A stretch of 64,000 nt of DNA from Cinnamomum chago (Eukaryota; Streptophyta; Magnoliopsida; Laurales; Lauraceae): NCBI GenBank assembly GCA_038049695.1, contig CP142457.1, positions 25,868,501 through 25,932,500 on the forward strand, in the 5' to 3' direction. The notes beneath the pieces were generated by a model. That model had not been told where the DNA came from. It worked only from the letters and a program-made list of their open reading frames with translations, and ran no database searches. The position numbers and the translations under genes were made by a program. Below are positions 25,521 through 35,940 of this stretch, piece after piece (position 1 is the stretch's first letter; each line of letters opens with the position of its first letter).

Positions 25521-26037
25521 ATATATGTGTGTGTGTGTGCGTGCGCGCGCGCTCATGTGAGAGTTGTCTTAGGTGAGAGACAGCTTGCTGGTGCTCACCT
25601 GGGGGGCCCACTAATCATGGGACCGGGGGATGAAAAAGCCATCTTTTATGGGCTAGCTATTGAGTTTGGGATCATACCCATGCCTCTAACTCCTCGATCC
25701 ATGACTTATAAATTTAAGGGATAATTAGCCAAAAGTCCCTCAGCACGGTCTTGTAAGGCCTCCAGTCCAATAACTTTTTCTTTAAGGCCTACTATCCATA
25801 CAACTAGACATATTTTGGCGAGAGGTCCCTAGATACGCCACATTAGACATTTTGATGACTAATTTGCCCTTTCAACTATTTAGGCATAAAATCTTGAATT
25901 CTAAAATTTCAAATCTTCCATTCTACGTATTTCCTAGGGCAATGTTCTCTCTCATTCTCTGTTGTCCCGAAGAACCCCCTTCGGTCTTCTTATCTTTATT
26001 TCTCTCGGTAAGTTGCTCTCTCTCTCTCTCTCAGTAA

Positions 26038-26504
26038 TGGGAGGAATATTGAGCAAAGGAACCAACAACTTGAGCGAAAACCTTCTCCTCGCAGTCGCCC
26101 ATGAGGATGTCACCATCCACGTCAACCTCAATGACATCAACTTCAGGGTTGCCCTCCAATCTCTCCCCTTCAACGGCATAATAGAATTCACCGGCTTGCC
26201 AGTACTCGAGATGAATGATGAAGCAGCGAAGATCGTAATCGAATCCAAGAAATGCACATGGAGAGATAAGAACCTCTCCCACACCTTCTTAGGCTATTTC
26301 CACATCACCTCACAGATGTTGGGCTCATTGAGTGCAGTTGCTCGAGTCGTCCATGAAGAAGAAGGCCACAAACTGATGAATCTTTTGAATGATTTCATTA
26401 GTCTTGAGCATAAGTTGCTGACCCATAAAACCAGGATTGACCCTCGGATGAGAATTTATGGGAAACTGCAAGTTGCTGCGAAGACGTTGGTGATGGTCGC
26501 CTAG
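26038..26504 (+). CDS. Unrecognised 155-residue protein, intronless
   Basis: I do not recognise this gene. The frame opens MGGILSKG, a textbook N-myristoylation context (Gly2, Ser6, Lys7). It runs through mixed charged and hydrophobic sequence with two likely amphipathic helices (about residues 80-120 and 120-150) and ends at TAG 26502-26504. Composition is more balanced than the surrounding AT-rich DNA and lacks repeat bias, supporting real or recently real coding. The ATG at 26038 is chosen over the in-frame ATG at 25962 because the intervening residues are encoded by a CT microsatellite that looks like 5' leader. No transmembrane segment or signal peptide is evident. It could be an intronless retrocopy or a fragment of a larger gene. 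Confidence 0.45.
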
Positions 26505-26589
26505 GCTCCAGTTTAGTCTCGAGTCAGTCTCGACTTGACCTAGTTCAGAAGCCAGGGCCGATGTTAGCCGACGTTAGCAATACGGTTAC

Positions 26590-27245
26590 ATTTTTGTCAA
26601 ATTTGTCTGAGTGTTTTTTGAAAATCTATTTGAGTTTTTGGCAAATTTATGAGTTTTTAATAAATTTAACTGAGTTTTTGACAAATCTATTTGAGTTTTC
26701 GACAAATTTATTTCCATTTTGAAAAATTTAACTGAGTTTTAGAACAAATCTTTCTGTGTTTTTGGAAAATTTATTTGAGTTTTTGGAACATCTATCAGAG
26801 TTTTTTTTGGCAAATTTATTTATTTTTTTAAAAATTTATTCGTGTTTCTAAATTTTATTTGTATATTTTAAAATTTATTTGAGTCTTTTCAAATTTATTT
26901 GCATTTTTTGAAACAAATTTAATTGAGCTTTGGAAAACATACTTGAGTTTTTGGGAAATTTTTCTAAAATTTGGAAATTTCGTTTATCTTAGTTTTGGCA
27001 AAAGTATTTGTGTTTTTTAATTTTATTTACGTCTTTTGAAATTTATTTATATGGTTTGAGATTTATTTACATTTTTTAAAATTTATTTACATTTTTTGAA
27101 TCTTTTGAAATTTATTAGCTTCTTTTTAAATTTATTTGCGTTCTTTTGAAATTCTTTTGCGTCTGTTGAAATTTATTTTCTTTCTTTTGAAATTTATTTG
27201 CTATTTTTGAAATTTATGTTTTTTTTTAAATTTATTTGAAAATCT
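26590..27245. repeat. Degenerate AT-rich minisatellite
   Basis: About 650 bp of imperfect 18-30 bp units built on GAGTTTTTGACAAATTTATT and AATTTATTTGCGTTTTTTGA. Units are more regular on the left and grade into poly-T/AATTTATTT on the right. No coding potential. The following 27246-28087 contains no recognised gene. Confidence 0.75.
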
Positions 27246-28087
27246 CATTAATGGAATTTTCATTAATTGTGGCCAATTAAATGGTAGTTGACTACTATTA
27301 ATGGCATATCCCACTATTAATGGGATATGATTTATTCTTAAATAAATAGAAACTTTTAAAGAAATTGTAACTTGGACATTTTAGGTCTTCAAATTTGGAA
27401 AAATGACCTATCACATTATGAAATAAGAATGTGGATCTAAGGTCAGAAAGTGAAATGTTTAGGGACCTTCCGCCGAATGACCCAAATTTAAAGACTTATA
27501 TTAAAGAAAAGAATTTGTCTAACGATCCAACCAATTCGACTGGGTGGAAACCCATGAGTTTCTGTGTAATTCAGGAGAGTCCCATGTGTGTGGACTGATC
27601 GAATTAGTGATAGGTGAGCCTCACATTCTCTGTGTCACCGTAAGATGATTAGAGTTAACTCTCACAAAAGCATTTCTCGCTTGTGTATGGGGCGATTTTA
27701 CAAAATGTCCCATTTGAAAAGGGCATTTTGCCTCTCTCATCTGGTCTAATTAACTAATGCCACATCATAAGTGGGCATTCAATGAAATGAGCCACGAAAT
27801 GCTTGAAATGATTTTAATTAAATGAGCCATTAAATGGATCTTGCCCTATAAGCATGCCTCATATGGATCTTTTCCATCCAATGGACTTCCATGATCATCA
27901 TGTATTCTAGTGGGCAATACTAGGAGAGGCTTTTTTTCATAAAAAATGCCTAGGCACTGTGTATTGCTCCACTATATTAATATATATATAGGGACCCTCA
28001 TGTTCAGGTTGTTGGCATTGGATGTGGATCCAATGGATTTCCGCTTTACTCTTATAGTAATGTGAGAGTTATTCTCACATGAGCATT

Positions 28088-28102
28088 CACCACACCCACA
28101 CC

Positions 28103-28142
<40 letters not shown>

Positions 28143-28152
28143 ATATGTATAT
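28088..28152. repeat. CA then TA dinucleotide microsatellite
   Basis: A run of CACACC/CA repeats passes directly into a TA run ending in TATATATG. It abuts the second MITE-like element. Confidence 0.9.
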
Positions 28153-28153
28153 A

Positions 28154-28640
28154 TGAGTAATTCAGTGCGCTACTCGCGCACTAGATGACTGTGCGCACCT
28201 CAACGTGTGACCCCACCTAGGACTGGGACTAGAGGATTGAAAGACCTCCCCTGACCCTTCATCTATGCAAAAAATCAGTCCCATCCCGAATCATCACCAC
28301 CTCTATATGGGCCCCACAAGTTAAATGGTGTATAGTCCATTCGGATGGGTGTACAATCGATTCAACGGTATACAGTACATCGGATGGGGTGTAGAGGTGG
28401 GCCCCATGTGAAATTCAAGAGGAGTGCGTGTGTGGTCCATTCATCACCTCTATATGGGCCCCACAAGTTTAATGGTGTATAGTCCATTCAGATGAGTGTA
28501 AAATCGATTCAACGGTATATAGTACATCGGATGGGTGTAGAGGTGGGCCCCATGTGAAATTCAAGAGGAGTGCGTGTGTGGTCCATTCAAATGAACCACC
28601 GGGTGGCCTTTGCGCACTGGGCGCACATGATAACTATTCT
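28154..28640. mobile_element. Second GC-rich MITE-like element, with internal duplication
   Basis: It lies between TA tracts and ends GCGCACATGATAACTATTC, which inverted resembles the left end of the element at 24832. Inside, a block of about 148 bp is tandemly duplicated (28291-28440 and 28441-28587), with CTATATGGGCCCCACAAG near the start and GTGCGTGTGTGGTCCATTC at the end of each copy. The copies differ by a 3-bp indel and a few substitutions. Confidence 0.6.
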
Positions 28641-28867
28641 ATATATATATTTATATATACACCACAATAAAAGAAAAAGCAAATGAGTAACGCACCACAA
28701 CGAAAGAAAAAGCAAATGAGTAAACAATTTTCAATTCAGGTAGAGTAATGGGTATCAATCACATTTACTTTTAGTTGGGTTTGGATTTAGCTAGTACCCA
28801 ACCCAGTAGCTCTAGTTGCATTGCACCCCTACTAGTTTGTATGGTGAAAGATAAAAAAACAAAAAGT

Positions 28868-28994
28868 CTACTTGGACAAACTTTTTTGCCAGAATTTTGG
28901 CCAACCCATATGGTTTCCATTGAATATCATAGTGATATTCAATGGAAACCATATGGGTTGGCCAAAATTCTGGCCAAAAAGTTTGTCCAAGTAG
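28868..28994. mobile_element. Near-perfect 127-bp hairpin (palindromic MITE)
   Basis: Two arms of about 60 bp are inverted copies, starting CTACTTGGACAAAC and ending GTTTGTCCAAGTAG, with almost no loop (centre near 28931). I count about one arm mismatch plus an asymmetric centre. TA dinucleotides sit at both tips, consistent with a TA-target MITE. A transcript would form a long perfect stem. Confidence 0.85.
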
Positions 28995-29150
28995 CATTAC
29001 TCATAAAAAAAAACTGTTTTGTATTAAATTGTTTTTTTTCTCCCTACCAACCTGCGACTAGGAATCTCTGTCTGGAGACTGGACTCTGTAGTGTGCCCAG
29101 TACATTCCTACACATGTAAAAAAGAGGAAGTAAAACAAAATCACAAAAGG

Positions 29151-29313
29151 AAAAGACACCTTCAAGTCTCAAAATCAAGGTTAAAACCATATATTTATAA
29201 CTCATCTCTCTCTCTCTCTCTCTCTCTCTCAAGAAAAAGACACCTTCAAGTCTCAAAATCAAGGTTAAAACCATATATTTATAATTCTTCTCTCTCTCTC
29301 TCTCTCTCTCTCT
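29151..29313 (+). promoter_or_regulatory. Duplicated TATA/CT block, possible NAL1 promoter and leader
   Basis: An 84-bp unit occurs twice (29151-29234 and 29235-29313). Each copy carries GACACCTTCAAGTCTC, then CCATATATTTATAA (TATA-like), then a run of CT repeats (a plant Y-patch-like tract). CT tracts directly downstream of a TATA element are typical of plant core promoters and 5' leaders. The next + strand coding exon is NAL1 at 35941. The link to that gene is inference; the duplication itself is plain. Confidence 0.4.
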
Positions 29314-31417
29314 GGTTACAAAGCTTTCCTTCATCTATGTAGCTACTTCTGATATGGGTTCTTCTCTAACAAACCTTCTCCAGTTCCTGCAACCTCTCAA
29401 TTCCAACTGCTGCTGAAGGTGGATTGCTGCTCAGTTCAGTCAAATCAGCATCGTCTGTGTAAGGCCTGAAATGCTTCAAGAAAGGCTTAGGGTCGAGATT
29501 TCAGACCCATCTTAGAAATTCCACTGTTGGTGGGTTTTCTCTTCAAAATACCTTCCAAGATTGCTTTTTTATTTGATCATGAATGTTATCTTTTTTCTAT
29601 GTCTGCTTGAAGTTGATGCTGTTTCATTTATTGGGCTTCTTTCTTTTAGACCAACTTTCATCATTTCCTAAAAATCTAAGATTGCTTCTTGATTGGTGGT
29701 TTGTCTGTTTTTCTTCTATTTTTCCATCAGTGGAGGCCCATCTCAAGATGCTGATATGCTACTATCTATTCTCTGTTTTTGCCCCTTTGGATAGTGCATG
29801 GTGCTGATTCTTTGTTTCTGCCTCTTGTCTAAATTAAATTGGACTTTTGTATAAATCAAATTCTATATTATTATGGTGATTCTTCTTCAAATCCCTTCCT
29901 TTGAGTTTTGTTTATTTATTTTTTCTGAAGCATACTTCTTTTTGTGTTAAAGTTTGAATGATGCCTTTAATGTATGAATGAAGCATGGAGTTTTGTAATA
30001 AAGATAGATCCTTCTCATTCTGGATCATTCAAGTCAGGACCCAGATATCTCTCTTCTTTCATAAATTGAGGGCTGACCTGCATGACAACCTGAGATCTCC
30101 CATCACCCACTCTTGATGCTGCCCCCTACGGAAGGAACCCTGGAGATGATGAATGAGTAGGGTAACAACTCAAGTCGGGAGATGGAAAAAATTGGGGAAA
30201 GATGGGATGTTTTGGTTAGACATGTGGAGTTTGCTAAGCATTTTATTCGAGCAAATGTAGAACCAAACGGATGGTTTTGTGCCCATTATCATTTCTTTCT
30301 CATGAGTTTCGACTAATCATTCAGTTAGCTGGTGGTAAACTAAACGAGTTCATGGGTTTCTGTGTTATTTTTATTTTTCTTTTTTGTAATTGAGTTTCGA
30401 GTGGGTTTGATCTTGCTTGTTTTATGTATGGCTCCTTTTTTTTTTTTTTCATTTTTTTTTGAATATTGGTAGGCTTTTCGTTGCTTTTCTTTCAATATAA
30501 TTCTGTTTCTAGATTAGATGGCGGTCATCTTACCTTGTATTTTTTTTTATAAATAGTTTCCTAAGTCTGTCATAGTACTGTTTTAGATATTGGCTTAAAT
30601 ATCCTTTTAAGAATGCTTGTTTTCTTTGATTTAAAAATGAGAAGGCATTTTCTATGAATAGCATTCATGTAGCGGGTGCTCTTTCCCTTTATTGCTATTT
30701 GTCCTCATTTTCTGGTTCATTATTGCTTAATATTGGAGTTGTCTCTATAGTTACACAGCTATGTACATAGCATCTGCATTTTGTGGGTTTAGGGTAGAAA
30801 GGGGGAGTTTGCATAATGATTCTCGAGTTGTTTTTCTTTATGTTTCAATTACAATATCCGATTCTTTAAAGTAGAAAATGGTGGTTTATGAATTCTTTAT
30901 CCTTTTCATTTCTTGATTACTCTTACGGACAGCAGAAGTAGATTCCATTTGAGAGATGTTTTTGTTTTCTGCTTCCGTACTTTTATTTCTTTATGGAGTT
31001 GCAGTTTTAGATTCTAAACTTTTAATTAACAAGTCTTCCTAAAATTACTGGTAAAAGACTGTTATTATAGTTTCCACAATTTGTCGATATTGGAGCCAAG
31101 AGGAAAAACTGAATTACGGCTGGGCAGGAGTCCAATGCAGCGCCCCTGTAGCAAAATGAGCTATAGCCACCATATAAATTATGTGGGCAGCTCCAATTTT
31201 TTTTTTAATCCGAGCCACTCATTTTCTCTTGTATTTGATCACAGTACGCATAACTCCCAAAACCAAAAGAAAGGATTTTTTTTTTTTATATTCTCTGACC
31301 AATCCCATCATGGGGCCACTTTAGTTACAGTGAATTTTTGAAATAACAACAAATTAGCAATACACATGGGGACAGTATCTGTGAGCGGGTTGGATTTACT
31401 AGATTTGACCCCTCAAC

Positions 31418-32136
31418 TAGTGCTGCACATGGGCGGTTCGGATCGGTTTAACACTAAAACCAATAACCAAACCGAATCTGTCGGTTTTTCAATTAACCGA
31501 TCCAATCCGACGATGGAGAGGGTTTAAACCAAACCAAACCAAATCAAACGGTTCGGTTCGGTTCGGTCGGTTAAACCGTTGTTTTTTATTTCATTTTTTT
31601 GAAAATTAGACATTGAAAATTTTAAAATGATGATACCCCATCCTTTGCATTTGTTCCAATGTTTGGTGCAAACATAAAAATCCAACAATCCAGACTGGAC
31701 TAAACGCATATAAAAAATAGTTCTACTAAAAAAAAAAAAAAGAGTTTGGACTAAACATAAGCACAAAAAAAAAAAAAAAAAAAAAAAAAAACAATAACTA
31801 GCTTGTAGTGAAACATTCATTCCACATGATGCCCTCTGAGGTAGTACTCGCAATTGAATTTATGTGAGAATGGAGTTGTCGACTCTAACTATGAAAGTAG
31901 TAAAAAATGAAGTCCTAAGGCTAAAATAGTAAAAAAATAATATTTAAGTTACCGCATATGGTCGGTTCGGTTTAAGCGGTTAACCATGGGCTCAAACCAA
32001 TAACCGACCAATGTAAGCGGTTTTTATGATTTTCAAACCGTTAACCGAACCGATCCACTATAAACCGATCCGAACCGCCTGGTTCGGTCGGTTCGGTTTG
32101 GTTTTGCGGTGATATCGGATTTTTTGTGCAGCCCTA
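31418..32136. mobile_element. Non-autonomous hAT-like element, GGTTCGG family
   Basis: A perfect 8-bp duplication, CCCTCAAC, flanks it (31410-31417 and 32137-32144). Ends are TAGTGCTGCACA and TGTGCAGCCCTA, inverted repeats with one mismatch. Subterminal zones on both sides are full of CGGTTCGG, AACCGAACC and GGTTAACCG. The 719-bp interior is AT-rich with a long poly-A run and no transposase. An 8-bp duplication and TAGGGCTGCAC-type ends are characteristic of hAT MITEs. Confidence 0.9.
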
Positions 32137-32388
32137 CCCTCAACCAATGAAGGGGGAGTGCTATACTTAATTATAGTACAGCCTTACTGGCGCATTGCAC
32201 TTAACTCGGGCTTTTGGTTTGCTTGCTTATTAAACTTCAGTTTTAGTTTCTGACTTTCTAACAGGTGTCCCTTCAAATACCCTTTGGTCAAAAACACGGT
32301 TTGGGAAACTGTAATGGCCTCTGGCCTGGCCTGAAACCATTATGTAATGGCTCAAAAAGCCACTGGGTTGTGCATTGATTCATGTTGT

Positions 32389-34076
32389 TGGTATGCACCA
32401 AGCAACCTAGAAATAAGCAACTAGTATGCACACAATTAAAACTCGCAAGCGCACAAGATCACTATGTAGTGTAGTGAATTGTAAGTACGAGGTCGATCCC
32501 ACAAAAACTTGTGATAAAACTATGTCAAAAGCAACTAAAAATCAGAATATTAAAAGAAACAATTGAATGATGAAAGGTTGAATTAAACTACTAAAAACAG
32601 TAAATTAAACTATCAAAAGCTAAATGGAAATTAATCTAAAACACACAACTAGTATTAGAATTGAAAAACAATGAGAACGAACGAACTAGGGTTTCATCTA
32701 CTTCCCTAACCAATCCTATGCATGTCCCTTATTATCTTTTAATCAAAAATCAGATTTTATTAGTGACATCTATCAACCTAAACCATGGCATATGCGTATA
32801 GATTACTATTCCCCTAAACCCAATTCATGAGTGGCATACTACATGAATTATTCATCATGATGCAAAAACTAAGCATGGCATATGTCTTAATCAAAACACA
32901 CATAATGCATAAAAACAATGGGAAAGATAAATGCATGAGTCTAAGCATGGCATTACTTAGATTATTCAGGGTTCTAAACCCTAGATGCTTAACATCAAGA
33001 TCAATCAAAATTAAGTTAGGTACTCTTAAAATTAATTGAACATGGCATATTCACAACTCATCAATTAATAACATGGTTTAGAATCTCAACTAATAAAACT
33101 AAAATCTGAATTAAAAGATGCCAAAAGAGACTACATAGATTAGGCTAGGGTTTCAACTACACCCTAGCCCTAAAAAAATTAGCTACTCATGTCTGGAATT
33201 GAAAACAAAATAGATAATAGATCCATAAGAAGAACTCTGAATATTGAAGAAGAAGAAGAGTTTTGGCAGCAGCTTTTTCCCCTTTTCCTCGCTCCGAAAG
33301 CTCTCCAAAAGATGCTCCAAAGGTGCTCCCAATGTATGGTTGCTAGGGTTTGTGGATGATTGTAGCTGATTTGTGGATGGTTTTTGTGATGTTTTATGGC
33401 TGGTATTATTGATGGACGTGGCTAGTTTTTATTTATTTATTTATTTATTTATTTATAAGTCTTGCAACAGCCCTCTTTTGTGAAGAATCTCCTCCTTTTT
33501 AGGCTTCTCTCCTTGTATGATTAGATCTCCATCTTTCTTTATAAGTATGCTTCCTAATTAGATTAGAATAGGAGTCTTCTTTTCTTAATTAGCAACACTT
33601 TCTAATTCTGATCTTACTTGTATCTTCTTGACAATTCCTCACATGTGGCCCACCAATCTGAATTTTAATTGCAAGGAATTAAATCTGAACTTTTGACATA
33701 AAAGTGGGCCCTATTTGGTGCGTGCACAATGAATATGGGACCCCTCTTTTTGGACTTCTATCTTGGCTTGAAATCCTCCTTTAACTTTCCTTCTTTTTCT
33801 CCTTGTTTTTCTCCATTCTTGAATTCCTCTTTTAACTTGAATAAGACTTCCTAAATTCTGAAATTCTACCTTTAGCAATGGATGTGGACCCCCTTGGGCG
33901 TGTGACACACTTTGGAGTTGTCTTCTTTTTCTTCATTAATTCTTCTCTTTTTGCTCCTTTTTACCTTTGAATAAAAAAAATAACAAAGACTATGTAAAAT
34001 CAAATAAAACAACTCTAACTAGCATAAGATCAATCAAATATTAGGGCTTAGATTGTAAACAATTAAGCGCTTATCA
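32389..34076 (-). mobile_element. Solo LTR, about 1.69 kb, perfect target duplication
   Basis: Flanked by GTTGT on both sides (32384-32388 and 34077-34081). On the minus strand it starts TGATAAGCGC and ends GGTGCATACCA, with the phrase GGGATCGACCTCGTACTTAC near its 3' end. A TTTA microsatellite lies inside near 33430-33460. No internal region, primer-binding site or second LTR is present. It lies in the putative NAL1 5' intron. Confidence 0.85.
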
Positions 34077-35940
34077 GTTGTCCCCTGCATTTTCTCAACA
34101 AATGATTCTATTTTTTAAGAGTTTACCCAATAATAAGTTATTTCAGTAAAATATCTAGAAAATGAAAGATTTGAAACTGACTCTTTTTAACGGCTTCGTA
34201 GGGTAATGTTGATAAAATTATAAAATTATAACAAATACTAGTATACATTACATAAAATATATAGCTACCATGGTATCATGTTTCAGACTTTTATATTCAT
34301 TCACACAATAGTAATGGTGACTGCTGAAGTCTGTACTAATGGTTTCCCCTGTGATATAACATCCGTTATTTTAAACCATGTGAATATCCTTTGAGACCAC
34401 CTTTTCTTCGGTTATGAAAGTAAGCTTTGCTATTTGAACATAGTGGCAGCTGCTAATTTTCATGGTTTTGTTTCTTTCTTTTGTCATTAATTGATTCTGG
34501 GTTGTTTTGCCTTCACTCTATGTTTGTCACTAGCATTTCTCAGGTTCTGGAAGTATTTAATGCATTTTCATTTATTGATAAAAGGTGCATTTTAAGTTGT
34601 GAGTTTCTAGATTTTTTCTCCTTGGTGAATTTAAAGATGTTGGTTCAGGTCTTTTGGGGAGTGTGCTTATGTTCCTTCCTTTTCTTTGTTCTCGTTGAAA
34701 GAAATGACATTTTAATGGACATTCTTCATTCATTTGCTTGTCATTTTCCCTGGAATGCCACTTATTTAAATTTTTAGTTAGGTTTCATGGTGTCCCTTCG
34801 GAGAGACTTGTGCCTGTTCTACATTTAATTTCTGACTGCTGCTGTTAGATATAAAGTCAGAAATTTTTTAATTTTCTGTTCTCTGTGGTCATCGACCTTT
34901 GTCTCATTATAGAAATCCATTTTAAGATTTTGGTTTTTGGGTTTCCTTTTTTCTTTTCCGTGGGAGAGATACAGTGCTTTTTCCCTTGACTCTTCTTGCC
35001 AAATAGTGGCAAAACTACGAGTTTTTACTATTTAAAATATGGGGATCCTTCCTTTTTTTTCAAAATGTGAACAGGGGTTCTGTTTAAAAAATTGATTTTG
35101 GTTTCTTCTTTTCCTTTGTGGGTCCCTTTTTTTTTCTCTCTTTTTAGATTTTGACTTTGCTCCTATGATACTGATTTGCATATTTTATTTCTCTAGAGGG
35201 TCTATGGTAGTGAGACTGTATTCTTGATTGTGCTCTCGTAAAACTAATACAAACTTCTCGTTCTTGTTTTCTGTGGTTGGGGTGGTTCCCACCTATAGTT
35301 GTTAATTCTTATTTATTTATTTTTTCTTTGGTAAATACTCACATATATAGTTGCCAATTTTTTTTATTAACTGGAATAGAATGTCTCTACTTTTTGGCTG
35401 TTTACACATTTTTTGGATAAGTCCCACAGAGAACATATTAAATTGAAAGATTTGAAAACAGTAGAAAGCTAAATTAACAACATGCACACGCACACACAAA
35501 GCGGAAAAAAGAAAGAAAGAAAGAAAACTACCTTTTCCGATAATGCGACTTTAGATGCATACATGTCAAAATTTGAACATCCATCTGGCCTAGCAGGTCG
35601 ATATCCTGGCTGAAACACTTATCTAAGTATTCTGTTTTGGTAACCTTCCCACGGCGGAATTTTTGGCAGAAAACCCAAATGAGACAAAACTGCCAACTAT
35701 GACACATCAAGAAATGTGTTCATTTTCCATCTAGTAGAAGTTTTGGGCACTTTTCTTGTATTTTTAATCCTTCCTCAGGATGATTATTTCTCTCTTTTTA
35801 TAAGGTCTCTTTAAACAGTGTTAGTAGCCATTAAATTCTCTTCAAACAAAAAAGACACCTGACAATTACTTTATTTATAGAAAACACCCAATGCGCTACT
35901 ATAAATATATTTCTACAGTTTCATGTAGGTTAAGTGAAGA

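Larger units (their letters stand above)
29314..35940 (+). other. Putative 5'UTR and large T-rich 5' intron of NAL1
   Basis: After 29314 come about 150 bp of balanced leader-like sequence (CAACCTCTCAATTCCAACTG and neighbours), then kilobases of T-rich DNA typical of plant introns. An acceptor (TGTAG, 35925-35929) sits just before the NAL1 start. Apart from the hAT-like element at 31418 and the solo LTR at 32389, no gene is seen; the open frames are low-complexity. Confidence 0.35.

Noticed and set aside
28775-29119. Two open frames on opposite strands sharing a peptide around 28870-28990
   Set aside because: The shared peptide is an automatic result of the 127-bp palindrome being read on both strands.
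34481-34777. 98-codon + strand frame upstream of NAL1
   Set aside because: Hydrophobic, T-rich intron-like sequence with no recognisable domain.
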